NCBI GenBank assembly: GCA_910586105.1
Contig: CAJUGU010000060.1
Coordinates: 1 to 22,010 of the forward strand
DNA length: 22,010 nucleotides
Reading direction: 5' to 3'
From: an uncultured Eubacteriales bacterium
GTDB lineage: Bacteria; Bacillota; Clostridia; Oscillospirales; Butyricicoccaceae
This document shows positions 14,064 through 21,863 of the stretch, piece by piece. Both the position numbers and the translations under genes were made by a program. Numbering within the stretch: position 1 is the first letter of the stretch; every line of letters starts with the position of its first letter. The notes beneath the pieces are model-generated. The model searched no databases and was not told the origin of the DNA. It was given only the letters and a program-made list of their open reading frames with translations.

Positions 14064-14957
14064 TCAAACATCCAAAAAGCGCCGCATCGACAGGACCGAG
14101 CCGCCAATGCCAACAATAATGCCAACGCCAAGGAAAACGCCGAGGATCACGAGCCGCACGACCTCAAATTCCACCATTTGGAACGAAGGCAATACGCCCT
14201 GGATCAGCTGGTGGAGCTCCACATAAACGCCCCATTCGGCGAAAAACGCAAGCCCCCCGCCAACGACGCCGAGCAACAGCCCTTCGATCACGAACGGCCA
14301 CCGGATGAACCAGTTGGTAGCGCCGACCATCTTCATGATCGCGATCTCGTCCCGCCGCGAGAACATCGCGAGCTTGACCGTATTGGAAATAATGAAAATC
14401 GAGATCGCGCCCAGCGCAACGACCAGAACCAGCGAAACGATCTGGCACACCCGCTGCACCCGCAGCAGCATCGCGATCGTATCCTCGCTCGAGGAAGTCC
14501 CGCCGACGCCCGGCAGCTGAAGGATCGAGCTGCGCGTCTGGCGGACGAGCGCAACGTCTTCCAACGTCACGTGGTATTCGTCGCGAAGCGGGTTGTTCGT
14601 CGTGTCGAATTCATCCAGGATATGGGAATCGTCGCCCAGCTCCTCCCGGAACTGCTCGAGCGCGGTATCCTTCGATTTGAATTCCACCGACGCGACGTTC
14701 TCGACCGCCAGCAGCTCTCGCTCCAGCCCGCGCGCCTGCTCGCCCGAGTAGCTTTCATCCACCCAGACGATGATCTCGCTCTGCGCCTGCAAGTGGGAAA
14801 TCGCGTTGTTGATGTTGAAGGAAAGCAGCGTTACCGTACCGGTCATGAGCAGGCATGCCAGGATGATGCTGACGGTGGCGAAGCTCATAAACCCATGCTG
14901 GAAAATGCTGTGGACGCCCTCCTTCAAAAAATAACTAAAACTCATTCGGTTCTTCAT
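14064..14957 (-). CDS. ftsX: Cell division ABC transporter permease FtsX
   Basis: Four-helix membrane protein of 297 residues. The first transmembrane segment is near residues 24-46 (FATVSIILACLLMTGTVTLL), followed by a large extracellular domain (about 60-165). The last three segments, including VCQIVSLVLVVALGAISIFII and VVRLVILGVFLGVGIIVG, form the FtsX core with the motif EIAIMKMVGATNWFIRWPF. The start at 14957 (MKNRMSFSYFLKEG) overlaps ftsE by 23 bases; ATG 14945 (MSFSYFLKEG) is nearly as good. FtsX transmits ATP hydrolysis by FtsE to an extracellular wall hydrolase, here most likely the next gene's M23 protein. Confidence 0.93.
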   Translation of the reverse strand: MKNRMSFSYFLKEGVHSIFQHGFMSFATVSIILACLLMTGTVTLLSFNINNAISHLQAQSEIIVWVDESYSGEQARGLERELLAVENVASVEFKSKDTALEQFREELGDDSHILDEFDTTNNPLRDEYHVTLEDVALVRQTRSSILQLPGVGGTSSSEDTIAMLLRVQRVCQIVSLVLVVALGAISIFIISNTVKLAMFSRRDEIAIMKMVGATNWFIRWPFVIEGLLLGVVGGGLAFFAEWGVYVELHQLIQGVLPSFQMVEFEVVRLVILGVFLGVGIIVGIGGSVLSMRRFLDV

Positions 14958-15633
14958 ATTCGTAATACCCACCTGTTTGGTCACTAATGATTTCACCGTT
15001 ATTGATGACGATGACGCGCTTTTCAAACTTGTCCACCAATTCCTTTTCGTGCGTGACGATCAGGATCGTGGTGCCCAGCTCGTTGATCTTTTCAAAAAGG
15101 GTCATCAATTCGAGCGAGCGCGCCGGGTCAAGGTTGCCGGTCGGCTCGTCCGCGATGATGAGGCGCGGGTTGTTCACCAACGCGCGCGCAATGGCCACGC
15201 GCTGCTGCTCGCCGCCGGAAAGCTCCTGCGGGTGGACGTCCATCTTCTCGCTCAGCCCGACAAGGTCCAGGACATAGCGCACCCGCTTACGGATGGCGCG
15301 GTTGCGCGCGCCGATCGCCCGCATCGCGAACGCGACGTTCTCATAGACCGATTTATCGGCGATCAGCCGGAAATCCTGGAACACGACGCCCAATGTACGG
15401 CGCAGATACGGGATCTCCCGCTTTTTGATATTCCCGATATTATAATTGTTGACGATGATCCGGCCCGAGGTCGGACGGATCTCGCCGGTCAGCAGCTTGA
15501 TAAGGGTCGATTTGCCGGAGCCGGACGAACCGGTCAGGAAGACGAACTCCCCTTCGTCAATCCGCAGCGTCGCCTTATGTACGGCTCGGGTGCCATTGTC
15601 GTACACCATGCTGACGTCGCTCATTCTGATCAC
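14935..15633 (-). CDS. ftsE: Cell division ATP-binding protein FtsE
   Basis: ABC-type ATPase of 232 residues, partner of FtsX at the division site or lateral wall. It has Walker A GSSGSGKST (35-43), Q-loop near FQDFRLI (85-91), signature LSGGEQQR (138-145), Walker B and D-loop LIIADEPTGNLDP (158-170) and H-loop THEKEL (194-199). The start is GTG at 15633, because AAGGAGG (15650-15644 on the minus strand) lies 10 bases before it; ATG 15624 would be too far. A short acidic C-terminal tail (YYEYEEPNEF) follows the core. The gene overlaps ftsX, indicating coupled translation. Confidence 0.95.
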   Translation of the reverse strand: MIRMSDVSMVYDNGTRAVHKATLRIDEGEFVFLTGSSGSGKSTLIKLLTGEIRPTSGRIIVNNYNIGNIKKREIPYLRRTLGVVFQDFRLIADKSVYENVAFAMRAIGARNRAIRKRVRYVLDLVGLSEKMDVHPQELSGGEQQRVAIARALVNNPRLIIADEPTGNLDPARSLELMTLFEKINELGTTILIVTHEKELVDKFEKRVIVINNGEIISDQTGGYYEYEEPNEF

Positions 15634-15907
15634 GTTTATGATGCCTCCTTGTGCAAACGGGGCCGCCGTTTGCTGGTTTCGCTATAATCTGTATTCCCCG
15701 GGGAACACAGCCCCGGGCCGGAGAGATCGCCGCGCCCGGCGCCCCACATCCGACCGGTTCGGAAACCCTCCAAACCGGTCCATTGATATCAATACATTCT
15801 GTCCTTTCGGCTTCCGGAGGATCGGCAGCCCAAAGCGCCATTTTGCCCGCACAGCCAGAGGGCAGCCCCGGCGGCGGGCAGGCCAGAGGGGTGGTATCCC
15901 CCAACGG
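15634..15907. other. Intergenic region between cdaR and ftsE with several palindromes
   Basis: No gene fits here. I see a near-perfect palindrome around TTCCCCGGGGAA (15689-15710, CTGT/ACAG flanks), an 8-bp hairpin GACCGGTT/AACCGGTC (15752-15780) and a perfect palindrome ATTGATATCAAT (15782-15793). No clear minus-strand promoter for ftsE could be identified; a TATAAT at 15683-15688 is on the wrong strand. Confidence 0.5.
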
Positions 15908-16999
15908 TCAAAGCGAGCCTTCCTCGCGGCTGGCAAGGTATTTCCGTACCATCAGCGCGACCTTGAACACGATCGCATGGTCGAACTCGCGCAGGTCAAG
16001 GCCGGTGAGCTTCTTGATCTTTTCCAGCCGGTAGACCAATGTGTTCCGATGCACGAACAGCTTCCGGGACGTTTCAGAAACGTTCAGGTTGTTCTCGAAG
16101 AATTTCTGGATCGTGAACAGCGTTTCCTGATCAAGCGAGTCGATCGAGCCGCGTTTGAAGACCTCAGTCAGGAACATCTGGCAAAGAGTGGTCGGCAGCT
16201 GGTAGATCAAACGGCCGATGCCCAGGTTTTCAAAGAAAATGATCGACTTTTCGGTGTCGAACACGCCGCCCACATCAATCGCGACCTGCGCCTCTTTAAA
16301 GGACGCGGCGATATCCTTCATCTGCGTCGAGATCGAGCCGATGCCAATGATCGTCTTGACCATCAGCTCGGACGAGAGCGCCTCCTCGACCGATTTCGCA
16401 ATCTTGATAAGGTCGCGGATCTCGCTGCCCGGCTTGACCTCCTTGACGAGGACGATGTCGGTCTCGGAAATGTGCAGCACGAAATCCTTCTGCTTATCCG
16501 GGAACAGCCCGGAAACCACATCGATCGACGCCACGTCGGCGCGTTCGAGCTGTCGGATCAGGAAGACCACGCGCGGCACGTCCGAGCCGAAATGCAGCTC
16601 GCGGGATTTGATATAGATGTCCCCCGGCAGGATGTTGTCGAGGATGATATTTTTTACAAAGGTGGCCTTGTCATGCTTTTCGTCATACAGGGTCTTGATG
16701 TTGTTTGTGGCGACCGAAACAACCGAGCAGACCGAACGCGCAAGCTCATCCTCGCCCTGCACGAACACAGCGTATTCAAAGCGGGTCGCACGGTCGGACA
16801 CCGACCGGTAGGTATAGCCGCCAAAGCGGATCATATCCCCTGCGAAGCCGAGCTCGGTCACTGCGTCCTCCCGCATTTCCCCGATGCGCGGCAGATCTGT
16901 GCAGGCGATGACTGCGCCGGTGGCATCCACAATGCCAATGGTGCGATCCACGGTGTCTTTCATTTGCAGGATAATCGACTGAAACAATCTTGAAGCCAT
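15908..16999 (-). CDS. CdaR/PucR-family transcriptional regulator
   Basis: Regulator of 363 residues. The N-terminal sugar-diacid-recognition-like sensor region (about 1-130, LFQSIILQMKDTVDRTIGIV) is followed by a central GGDEF-like domain. A C-terminal PucR-type helix-turn-helix ends the protein (about 308-355, NVSETSRKLFVHRNTLVYRL). The family controls sugar-acid or amino-acid/purine use, but a homologue beside ftsEX in Clostridia may have a different role; I infer no target. ATG 16999 follows AAAGGTG (minus strand). It has a long GC-rich leader with an extended -10 promoter, and is separated from ftsE by 274 bases. Confidence 0.88.
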   Translation of the reverse strand: MASRLFQSIILQMKDTVDRTIGIVDATGAVIACTDLPRIGEMREDAVTELGFAGDMIRFGGYTYRSVSDRATRFEYAVFVQGEDELARSVCSVVSVATNNIKTLYDEKHDKATFVKNIILDNILPGDIYIKSRELHFGSDVPRVVFLIRQLERADVASIDVVSGLFPDKQKDFVLHISETDIVLVKEVKPGSEIRDLIKIAKSVEEALSSELMVKTIIGIGSISTQMKDIAASFKEAQVAIDVGGVFDTEKSIIFFENLGIGRLIYQLPTTLCQMFLTEVFKRGSIDSLDQETLFTIQKFFENNLNVSETSRKLFVHRNTLVYRLEKIKKLTGLDLREFDHAIVFKVALMVRKYLASREEGSL

Positions 17000-17265
17000 C
17001 TTATTATCACCTTTCTTATTTGCTCTCGCTCGGATTTTTGCGGGGGCGCGCAGCCGCTTACGGCTGTGCAGTGGGGGCGGGCGCCCTTACGGGCCGAAGC
17101 CCGGCGCAGACGACGAGCCTGTGCGGGCCGAGACGACGCGGGCGCCCTGAGACGCTTTGCACCGGAAACCGGCCCTATCCGCCAGCCCTTCGTGACAGGC
17201 GCGGCAGGGGCCACCCTCCAACATTGTGTACAAACGACAAAAAGATTTCTTATGCAATTTAAGTT
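17000..17265 (-). other. Long structured leader of the CdaR-family gene
   Basis: About 260 bases between the predicted promoter and the start codon, very GC-rich. Read on the minus strand it holds a GGGC-UUCG-GCCC hairpin, a CAGCCG/CGGCTG hairpin with TAAG loop, and repeated GGCGCCCG segments. I do not recognise a known riboswitch or leader class. Confidence 0.4.
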
Positions 17266-17298
17266 ATTATATCACACTCTCCAACATTTTTGTACAAA
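17216..17298. repeat. Direct repeats flanking the CdaR promoter
   Basis: CTCCAACATTGTGTACAAA (17216-17234) and the near-identical CTCCAACATTTTTGTACAAA (17279-17298), 63 bases apart, sit on either side of the -10 box. The second contains the perfect palindrome TTTTTGTACAAAAA (17287-17300). They look like two sites for one DNA-binding protein, perhaps CdaR itself. Confidence 0.5.
17266..17274 (-). promoter_or_regulatory. Extended -10 promoter for the CdaR-family gene
   Basis: On the minus strand TGATATAAT (17274-17266) gives a TGn extension plus a perfect TATAAT. The -35 region (TACAAA, 17 bases upstream) is weak, as is usual with extended -10 promoters. Confidence 0.55.
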
Positions 17299-17343
17299 AA
17301 TTTTACAGATTTCTTGTGAAATTTTTTGGAAGCAACTGTCAGT

Positions 17344-17376
17344 CCGGAAAATCCGGGCGGTCGACCCGGTTTCCGG
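17344..17376 (-). terminator. Two-tier hairpin after the pseudouridine synthase gene
   Basis: Just past the stop codon the minus strand folds with outer arms CCGGAAA/TTTCCGG (17376-17370 with 17350-17344) and inner arms CCGGG/CCCGG. No U-tract follows directly, so it may protect the 3' end or terminate with help. Confidence 0.4.
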
Positions 17377-17381
17377 GGAAA

Positions 17382-18137
17382 TCATTCCTCCCCGGTATGG
17401 CTGAGCAGGCGCTTCAGCTCGTCCGGCAGCAGCGGCCTCCACTCGCCGGGGGCAAGCCCTTCGGGGAGCGTCAGCGTGCCCACCGCAACCCGGCGCAACG
17501 TTTCCACATGCCCGCCGACCGCCGCGATCATGCGCTTCACCTGATGGTATTTGCCCTCGCGCAGCGCGACCCGCCACACCGTAAGCCCGTCTTCCGTGCC
17601 CGCAGGCTCGAGCGTCGCCGGACGGCATTCCGTCCCGTCCCGCAGCACCAGCCCGCCCGCGAAGCGCGCCGCCGCGTCCGGGGCCAACTCGCCGCTCACG
17701 CCCGCGAGGTAGACCTTTTCCACGTGGCGGCGCGGCGACATCAGCGCATGGCACAGCTGGCCGTCGGTCGTCAGAATCAGGAGCCCTTCCGTATCCTTAT
17801 CCAGCCGCCCCACCGGGAACAGTCCCCGCCGCTCGCTCTCCGGCAGCAGGTCGAGCACGGTCTCCCGCCGGTCGGTCACCGCCGTGATCGCGCCCCTGGG
17901 TTTGTTCATCAACAGGTAACGGTTTTTTTGATAGCTTTGCACCACGCCGTCAAACCGGATCTCGTCGCGCTCCGGGTCGACCTTCGCCGCCGGATCGCAG
18001 CAGGCCGCGCCGTTTACCTGCACCCGGCCGCGCCGCACCGCGTCGATCGCCTGACGGCGCGTCGCGCAGCCGAAATGGGTCAGCAGCTTGTCCAGCCGTA
18101 TCAGTCCGTCTCTCTCCTTCCTGTCCGGGCGCGGCAT
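17382..18137 (-). CDS. 16S rRNA pseudouridine synthase, RsuA/RluB/E/F family
   Basis: RNA-modifying enzyme with an N-terminal S4 domain (RLDKLLTHFGCATRRQA) and a catalytic domain with the family motif GRLDKDTEGLL, in which Asp113 (numbered from ATG 18137) is catalytic. KPRG and YHQVKRM are further family motifs. The 251-residue length from ATG 18137 fits. However, family members normally begin just before RLDKLL, and the only good ribosome site (AAGGAG, 18119-18114 on the minus strand) points to a CTG codon at 18104, not to this ATG. The true start may be that CTG, giving 240 residues. It stands alone with its own hairpin downstream. Confidence 0.88.
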   Translation of the reverse strand: MPRPDRKERDGLIRLDKLLTHFGCATRRQAIDAVRRGRVQVNGAACCDPAAKVDPERDEIRFDGVVQSYQKNRYLLMNKPRGAITAVTDRRETVLDLLPESERRGLFPVGRLDKDTEGLLILTTDGQLCHALMSPRRHVEKVYLAGVSGELAPDAAARFAGGLVLRDGTECRPATLEPAGTEDGLTVWRVALREGKYHQVKRMIAAVGGHVETLRRVAVGTLTLPEGLAPGEWRPLLPDELKRLLSHTGEE

Positions 18138-18415
18138 GCCCCCAATCGCCGATTTGTTCAAAAACATCCTAAAAGACGCGCAAAGCCATCTTTTCTTCAA
18201 TTTTCCGGCGATTTCGCGAACATTTTTCCGTTTTTTTCAGGCAGACAGCCGCTTCCCGCTGAATTCGATATGCTTATATACTATCACTTTTTTGCAATTT
18301 GCACAATAGCTACGGGCAAAAAAAGTGCAATTTATTGTGTCGATTCAGTGAACATCCAAAAAACGCCCCTTTTTTTTGGCGAATATTGCCTACATTTTGG
18401 GATTTTTCCTTACGA
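18138..18415. other. AT-rich intergenic region
   Basis: About 280 bases with no gene. An imperfect inverted repeat (CACTTTTTTGC at 18285-18295, GC-A7-GTG at 18316-18327) encloses a 20-base loop. I see no confident promoter for the rsuA-type gene. Confidence 0.4.
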
Positions 18416-18436
18416 GAAAAGGGAACTTGCGTTCCC
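18416..18436 (-). terminator. Terminator of the DUF4830-like gene
   Basis: On the minus strand GGGAAC-GCAA-GTTCCC (18436-18421) is followed by TTTTC. Confidence 0.7.
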
Positions 18437-18452
18437 CCTTCCCATTCCCATA

Positions 18453-18947
18453 TCACTGCTGCGCCTCAGGCCGTTCCAGGATCCCATGCAGGAACCCGTC
18501 CGTCCGCGCGGAACAGATATCCGCCGCGATCAGCTTTTTTTTTCGCACGACCAGGTTGGCCGTTACGCCTTCCTCGCCGCTGGGATGGTTCAGCACGTTG
18601 AAGGTGTACAGGATCGCGCGCTTGCCCTTGTGCTCCGACAGGTCCAGCCCTTGCGACTGCTGCAATTCATTGTAGCTCTGATACGCCGCGTCGAAGCTCT
18701 CCGGGATCTGCACCTCCTGCTCGCAGACCGGCGCGGGGTCTACCTGCCACCCGCAGCTCTCGAGCAGCTGCACGCAGTCCGCGCTGTCCTTGATCTTCAT
18801 ATCGAGGCCCGGCGCTTCCGCAGTCGCTGCGATCGCTTCCGGCATGGCCTGCGGCATCAGGTACCCCACCGAAAGCCCAACCGCACACAACAGCAACACG
18901 CCCGCCGCCGCCTTTTTTGCGGATAGCTTGGTTGCAAATACGATCAT
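18453..18947 (-). CDS. DUF4830-like membrane-anchored protein
   Basis: Protein of 164 residues. An N-terminal hydrophobic segment (about 12-30, AAAGVLLLCAVGLSVGYLMP) follows a basic start, so it is probably a single-pass membrane anchor or secretion signal. The extracytoplasmic part has the pattern I associate with DUF4830: a CVQLLESCGWQVDPAP segment, EVQIPESFDAAYQSYNELQ, YTFNVLNHP, then ADICSARTDGFLHGI. Two Cys (58 and 65) could form a disulfide. The family name is from memory; its function is unknown. ATG 18947 follows GGAGGG (minus strand 18960-18955). Its neighbours give no functional hint. Confidence 0.65.
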   Translation of the reverse strand: MIVFATKLSAKKAAAGVLLLCAVGLSVGYLMPQAMPEAIAATAEAPGLDMKIKDSADCVQLLESCGWQVDPAPVCEQEVQIPESFDAAYQSYNELQQSQGLDLSEHKGKRAILYTFNVLNHPSGEEGVTANLVVRKKKLIAADICSARTDGFLHGILERPEAQQ

Positions 18948-19138
18948 TTTCGTTCCCTCCGTTCTTTGGAACGCGCAAAGCCGCCTGACCGGCCCGCGCT
19001 TCCAGATCCGCGGCGCGGCCTACCCGGCGCGTCCTTATCATGCTTCAGCATATGCCCGCAGCGGACAAGATAGAACCGCGTTTTTTCCCGCCCCGGCGCG
19101 GCCTGCAATTATTTTGCCGGTTTTGTTCCCGCCCCCCC
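18948..19138. other. Gap between divergent DUF4830-like and MarR genes
   Basis: About 190 bases, GC-rich and without a gene. It must contain the leftward promoter of the DUF4830-like gene, but I cannot point to a convincing -35/-10 pair. Confidence 0.4.
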
Positions 19139-19187
19139 TTGTCGAATCCCGTAGGATATGTTATACTTAGTTAGTCTTATCAAGTAT
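19139..19187 (+). promoter_or_regulatory. MarR-gene promoter overlapped by a palindromic operator
   Basis: TTGTCG (19139-19144), 17 bases, TATACT (19162-19167). A 25-bp imperfect palindrome with arms ATACTT/AAGTAT (19163-19187) covers the -10 and start site, so the MarR protein probably represses its own gene. Confidence 0.6.
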
Positions 19188-19208
19188 CTTATGAAAGGAT
19201 GTGCCGTC

Positions 19209-19652
19209 ATGGAGGTCTACGATCAACTGAATACCTTCCTCGTAGAAATTTGGGGCCGCATCAATAAGATCGAGGAACGCGCGCTTGCCGCCGGTCTTGG
19301 GAACGAGATCTCCGTGACCGAGATCCACATCCTGGAAAAAATCGGCGAAGCGCCGGGCAGCCGGATGTCTTCCATCGCCAAATCCCTGAGCATCACCCTT
19401 GCGACGCTGACCGTTGCCTGCGATAAGCTCGAAAGCAAAGGCTTGATCACCCGCACCCGGAATGCCTCCGACAAGCGGGTCGTCAACGTCTCTCTCACCC
19501 CGCGCGGCCAAGCCGCCTATGAATACCACCAGGCGTTCCACGACCGGATGATCCGCGCCGTGATGGAGGTCCTCACCCCCGAAGAGGCTTCGATCCTCGG
19601 TACCAGCCTTGTAAAGCTCCAACGCTTTTTTGAAGATTGTACTTCTATCTAA
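19209..19652 (+). CDS. MarR-family transcriptional regulator
   Basis: Winged helix-turn-helix regulator of 147 residues, the normal MarR size. Recognition region: RMSSIAKSLSITLATLTVACDKLESKGLI. The wing has RNASDKRVVNVSLT, with the Asp-Lys-Arg typical of the family. ATG 19209 is chosen because AAAGGAT (19194-19200) sits 8 bases upstream; an in-frame start at 19158 lies upstream of the predicted transcript start. The next gene on the same strand is a DegV/FakB-type fatty-acid-binding protein, and FabT, a MarR protein, controls fatty-acid synthesis in many Firmicutes. A FabT-like role is therefore worth considering, but it is inference. Confidence 0.88.
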   Translation: MEVYDQLNTFLVEIWGRINKIEERALAAGLGNEISVTEIHILEKIGEAPGSRMSSIAKSLSITLATLTVACDKLESKGLITRTRNASDKRVVNVSLTPRGQAAYEYHQAFHDRMIRAVMEVLTPEEASILGTSLVKLQRFFEDCTSI

Positions 19653-19850
19653 AGACCTGCAATTCATCTTCCCAGGCGTCGTCCGACAGAAGGCGCGCCT
19701 TCCCGGGGACAGGCGGCGCGCAGCCCTGCGTCCCCTTCCGCCGCCCTTCGGTTTTACTAAAACCAGGCGTCCTGCGGGATGCTATCCTGGTCCCTGACCC
19801 CTGCCGGGCTGCGGTTCCGGCGAAAATTTTTCATTAAAGAGGTGCATTTT
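19653..19850. other. Spacer between the MarR and DegV genes
   Basis: About 200 bases with the palindrome GAAGGCGCGCCTTC (19689-19702) and a GGTTTT-ACT-AAAACC hairpin (19750-19764). No clear promoter or T-run terminator is visible. Confidence 0.4.
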
Positions 19851-20720
19851 ATGTCACTAGGCTCCGAAATCGTCGTGATCAGCGACACCAGCTGCGATTA
19901 CTCCGCCGATCAGGCGGAAGCCGCCGGTTTTTCAATGGTCCCGCTCACCGTCACCTTTGGCAATGAAACCTTCCTGGACGGTCTTGAGCTTTCCCCCGCT
20001 CAGTTTTACCGGCGGCTCGCAAAATCCGATTCCCTCCCCAAAACTTCCCAGCCCTCCCCGGAGGCGTTCCTGCGCGTGTTTGAAAAGTTCGCGGGAGTGA
20101 AGCATATCATTTGCGTCACCGTGACCGGCGTTTCCTCGGGAACCGTGCGTTCGGCTCAGCTTGCCGCCGACCTGCTCAAAGCGCAAGGGTTTGCGCCCGA
20201 GATCCACGTGATCGATTCCTGCAACGCGTCCGCCGCCATTGGGCTGCTCGCCGAAACAGCAAGCGGTATGGTGCGTGCCGGATGCGGTATCGATGAGATC
20301 CTCGCGCGGCTGCATGAGATGCAGCACACCACCGCGCTGTATTTCCTGCTGGATACCCTCGAATATGTGCGCAAGGGCGGACGGATCGGCAATATCAGCG
20401 CCGTGTTCGGCCAGCTGCTGGGCATCAAGCCGCTGCTGACCTTCCTCGAAGGCGCGCCGACCGATATCGCGAAATGCCGCGGCTATAAGCAGGCAACCGC
20501 CAAGCTGGTGCAGAAATTCATTGATACTGCCGCGAACCTGCACGAGGTCATTATCGTCCATGCAGACGCGCCTGCGGCTGCAGCATCGCTCGCGGCTGAC
20601 CTAAAAGCGCTGGTGAAAGATATCAGGGTGCGTATCCACGCGGCGGGCGCGATCATCGGCACCTATGCCGGCCCGGGCGCAATCGGGTTGGCCTTTGAGG
20701 AAAAGAACGTGCGCTGGTAA
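19851..20720 (+). CDS. DegV family fatty-acid-binding protein (FakB-like)
   Basis: Protein of 289 residues with the two-domain DegV fold. In Firmicutes such proteins (FakB) hold a fatty acid while the kinase FakA phosphorylates it, feeding exogenous fatty acids into lipids. Motifs seen are SDTSCDY (11-17), TSQPSP (65-70), SSGTVRSA (95-102), IDSCNAS and the RKGGRIGNISA segment of domain 2. ATG 19851 follows AAAGAGGTG (19836-19844); upstream in-frame codons show no family similarity. A strong terminator follows. The partner kinase FakA is not in the window. Confidence 0.92.
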   Translation: MSLGSEIVVISDTSCDYSADQAEAAGFSMVPLTVTFGNETFLDGLELSPAQFYRRLAKSDSLPKTSQPSPEAFLRVFEKFAGVKHIICVTVTGVSSGTVRSAQLAADLLKAQGFAPEIHVIDSCNASAAIGLLAETASGMVRAGCGIDEILARLHEMQHTTALYFLLDTLEYVRKGGRIGNISAVFGQLLGIKPLLTFLEGAPTDIAKCRGYKQATAKLVQKFIDTAANLHEVIIVHADAPAAAASLAADLKALVKDIRVRIHAAGAIIGTYAGPGAIGLAFEEKNVRW

Positions 20721-20728
20721 ACCTTACC

Positions 20729-20754
20729 GCCTCCCGCTGACGCGGGAGGCTTTT
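20729..20754 (+). terminator. Intrinsic terminator of the DegV gene
   Basis: GCCTCCCGC (20729-20737), TGAC loop and GCGGGAGGC (20742-20750), followed by TTTT. Confidence 0.85.
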
Positions 20755-20856
20755 CCCTCTGCGGACAGGGAAACCGTCCGCATTCCCGTTCCTGCCCGTA
20801 TTTACCGACTGTTTGTAAAACGTTCAAACTTTTGTTCCAAACCAATCGACCTCAAG

Positions 20857-20865
20857 TGCTAAAAT
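20857..20865 (+). promoter_or_regulatory. Extended -10 promoter of the methyltransferase gene
   Basis: TGCTAAAAT fits TGn plus a TAAAAT -10 box; no good -35 is at the right distance. It would give a leader of about 165 nt that can fold a long imperfect stem around 20910-20945 (CGCCG/CGGCG base). Confidence 0.45.
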
Positions 20866-21034
20866 AATGCCGGCAGGACAAGTTCGTCGGAGCTGTCGCT
20901 TTTGGAAAGCAGCGCCGAACAAATGCTGGCAAATTTATTGTCGGCGCTTATCGTGCGGGGAGGTCCCACGCCCGTTTCCAAGTCTGGCGATCCGCGTTAA
21001 GGCTTTCACAACGTATCGAAAAAGAGGTGCAAAT

Positions 21035-21826
21035 ATGCAGACAAACCCATATTTGATCGATTTCTATAACACTTACGACGAGGACAACCGTCTCAGGTCA
21101 AAGCATGGGATGGTCGAATTCCTGACCACCATGCGGTATATCCAAAAATATATCCGTCCCGGCGACCGCATCCTTGAGATCGGGGCCGGAACCGGGCGAT
21201 ATTCTCACGCGCTTGCTCAGCAGGGGTACACGGTCGACGCCATTGAGCTGGTCGAACATCATATCGATGTCTTCCGGAAAAAGACCCTTCCGAATGAACC
21301 GGTTTCCATTGTGCAGGGCAACGCTTTGGATCTGTCCACGTTTCCGGATGGGCAGTATGATATCACCCTGCTGCTCGGGCCGTTATATCACCTTTATAAC
21401 AGCGAGGATAAACGGCAAGCGCTGCGGGAAGCAATCCGCGTGACCAAACCAGGCGGCATTGTCTTTGCCGCTTATGTGATATCCGACGGCAGCCTGCTTG
21501 ACGAAGGTTTCCGTCAGCAAAATATCTGTGTTGCCGATTACATCAAAAACGGGCTCATTAACCCGGAAACCTTTGCGGTAAGCTCCGAGCCGAAGGAGCT
21601 GTTTGAACTTGTCCGCAAGGAAGATGTCGACGAACTTATGTCCATATTCCCAACGACACGGCTGCATTATGTCGCCACGGACGGATGTTCGCTGCTCATA
21701 CAAGAGGCGATCGACCGCATGCGCGATGATGTTTTCGAGCTGTACCTACAATACCACTTTGCGATCTGTGAACGCGAAGATATGTTAGGGCTTTCCAGCC
21801 ATTCGCTGGATGTTTTCCGGAAATAA
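21035..21826 (+). CDS. Class I SAM-dependent methyltransferase
   Basis: Rossmann-fold methyltransferase of 263 residues. Motif I LEIGAGTGRYS (47-57) binds S-adenosylmethionine. VDAIELVEHHI (motif II acidic residue) and GNALDLSTF follow, then motif IV-like ITLLLGPLYHLYN and the post-motif TKPGGIVFAAY. The C-terminal third (about 160-263) is a helical region likely to recognise the substrate. Substrate unknown. ATG 21035 is supported by AAAGAGGTG (21021-21029), the same ribosome site as the DegV gene. A reading frame open back to 20867 adds 56 residues with no family resemblance and is treated as leader. Confidence 0.9.
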   Translation: MQTNPYLIDFYNTYDEDNRLRSKHGMVEFLTTMRYIQKYIRPGDRILEIGAGTGRYSHALAQQGYTVDAIELVEHHIDVFRKKTLPNEPVSIVQGNALDLSTFPDGQYDITLLLGPLYHLYNSEDKRQALREAIRVTKPGGIVFAAYVISDGSLLDEGFRQQNICVADYIKNGLINPETFAVSSEPKELFELVRKEDVDELMSIFPTTRLHYVATDGCSLLIQEAIDRMRDDVFELYLQYHFAICEREDMLGLSSHSLDVFRK

Positions 21827-21863
21827 AATCCACCCCCGCCGGATCACAGCCGCAGGCTAAAAT

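Noticed and set aside
15446..16993. Open frame of 515 codons on the + strand
   Set aside because: It is antisense to the CdaR gene and part of ftsE, with composition typical of a shadow frame (Arg/Asp/His-rich).
17226..18926. Open frame of 566 codons on the + strand
   Set aside because: It is antisense to the pseudouridine synthase and DUF4830-like genes and runs through two terminators; no motif recognised.
20867..21034. N-terminal extension of the methyltransferase
   Set aside because: The 56 extra residues match nothing in the family and a clear ribosome site marks ATG 21035.
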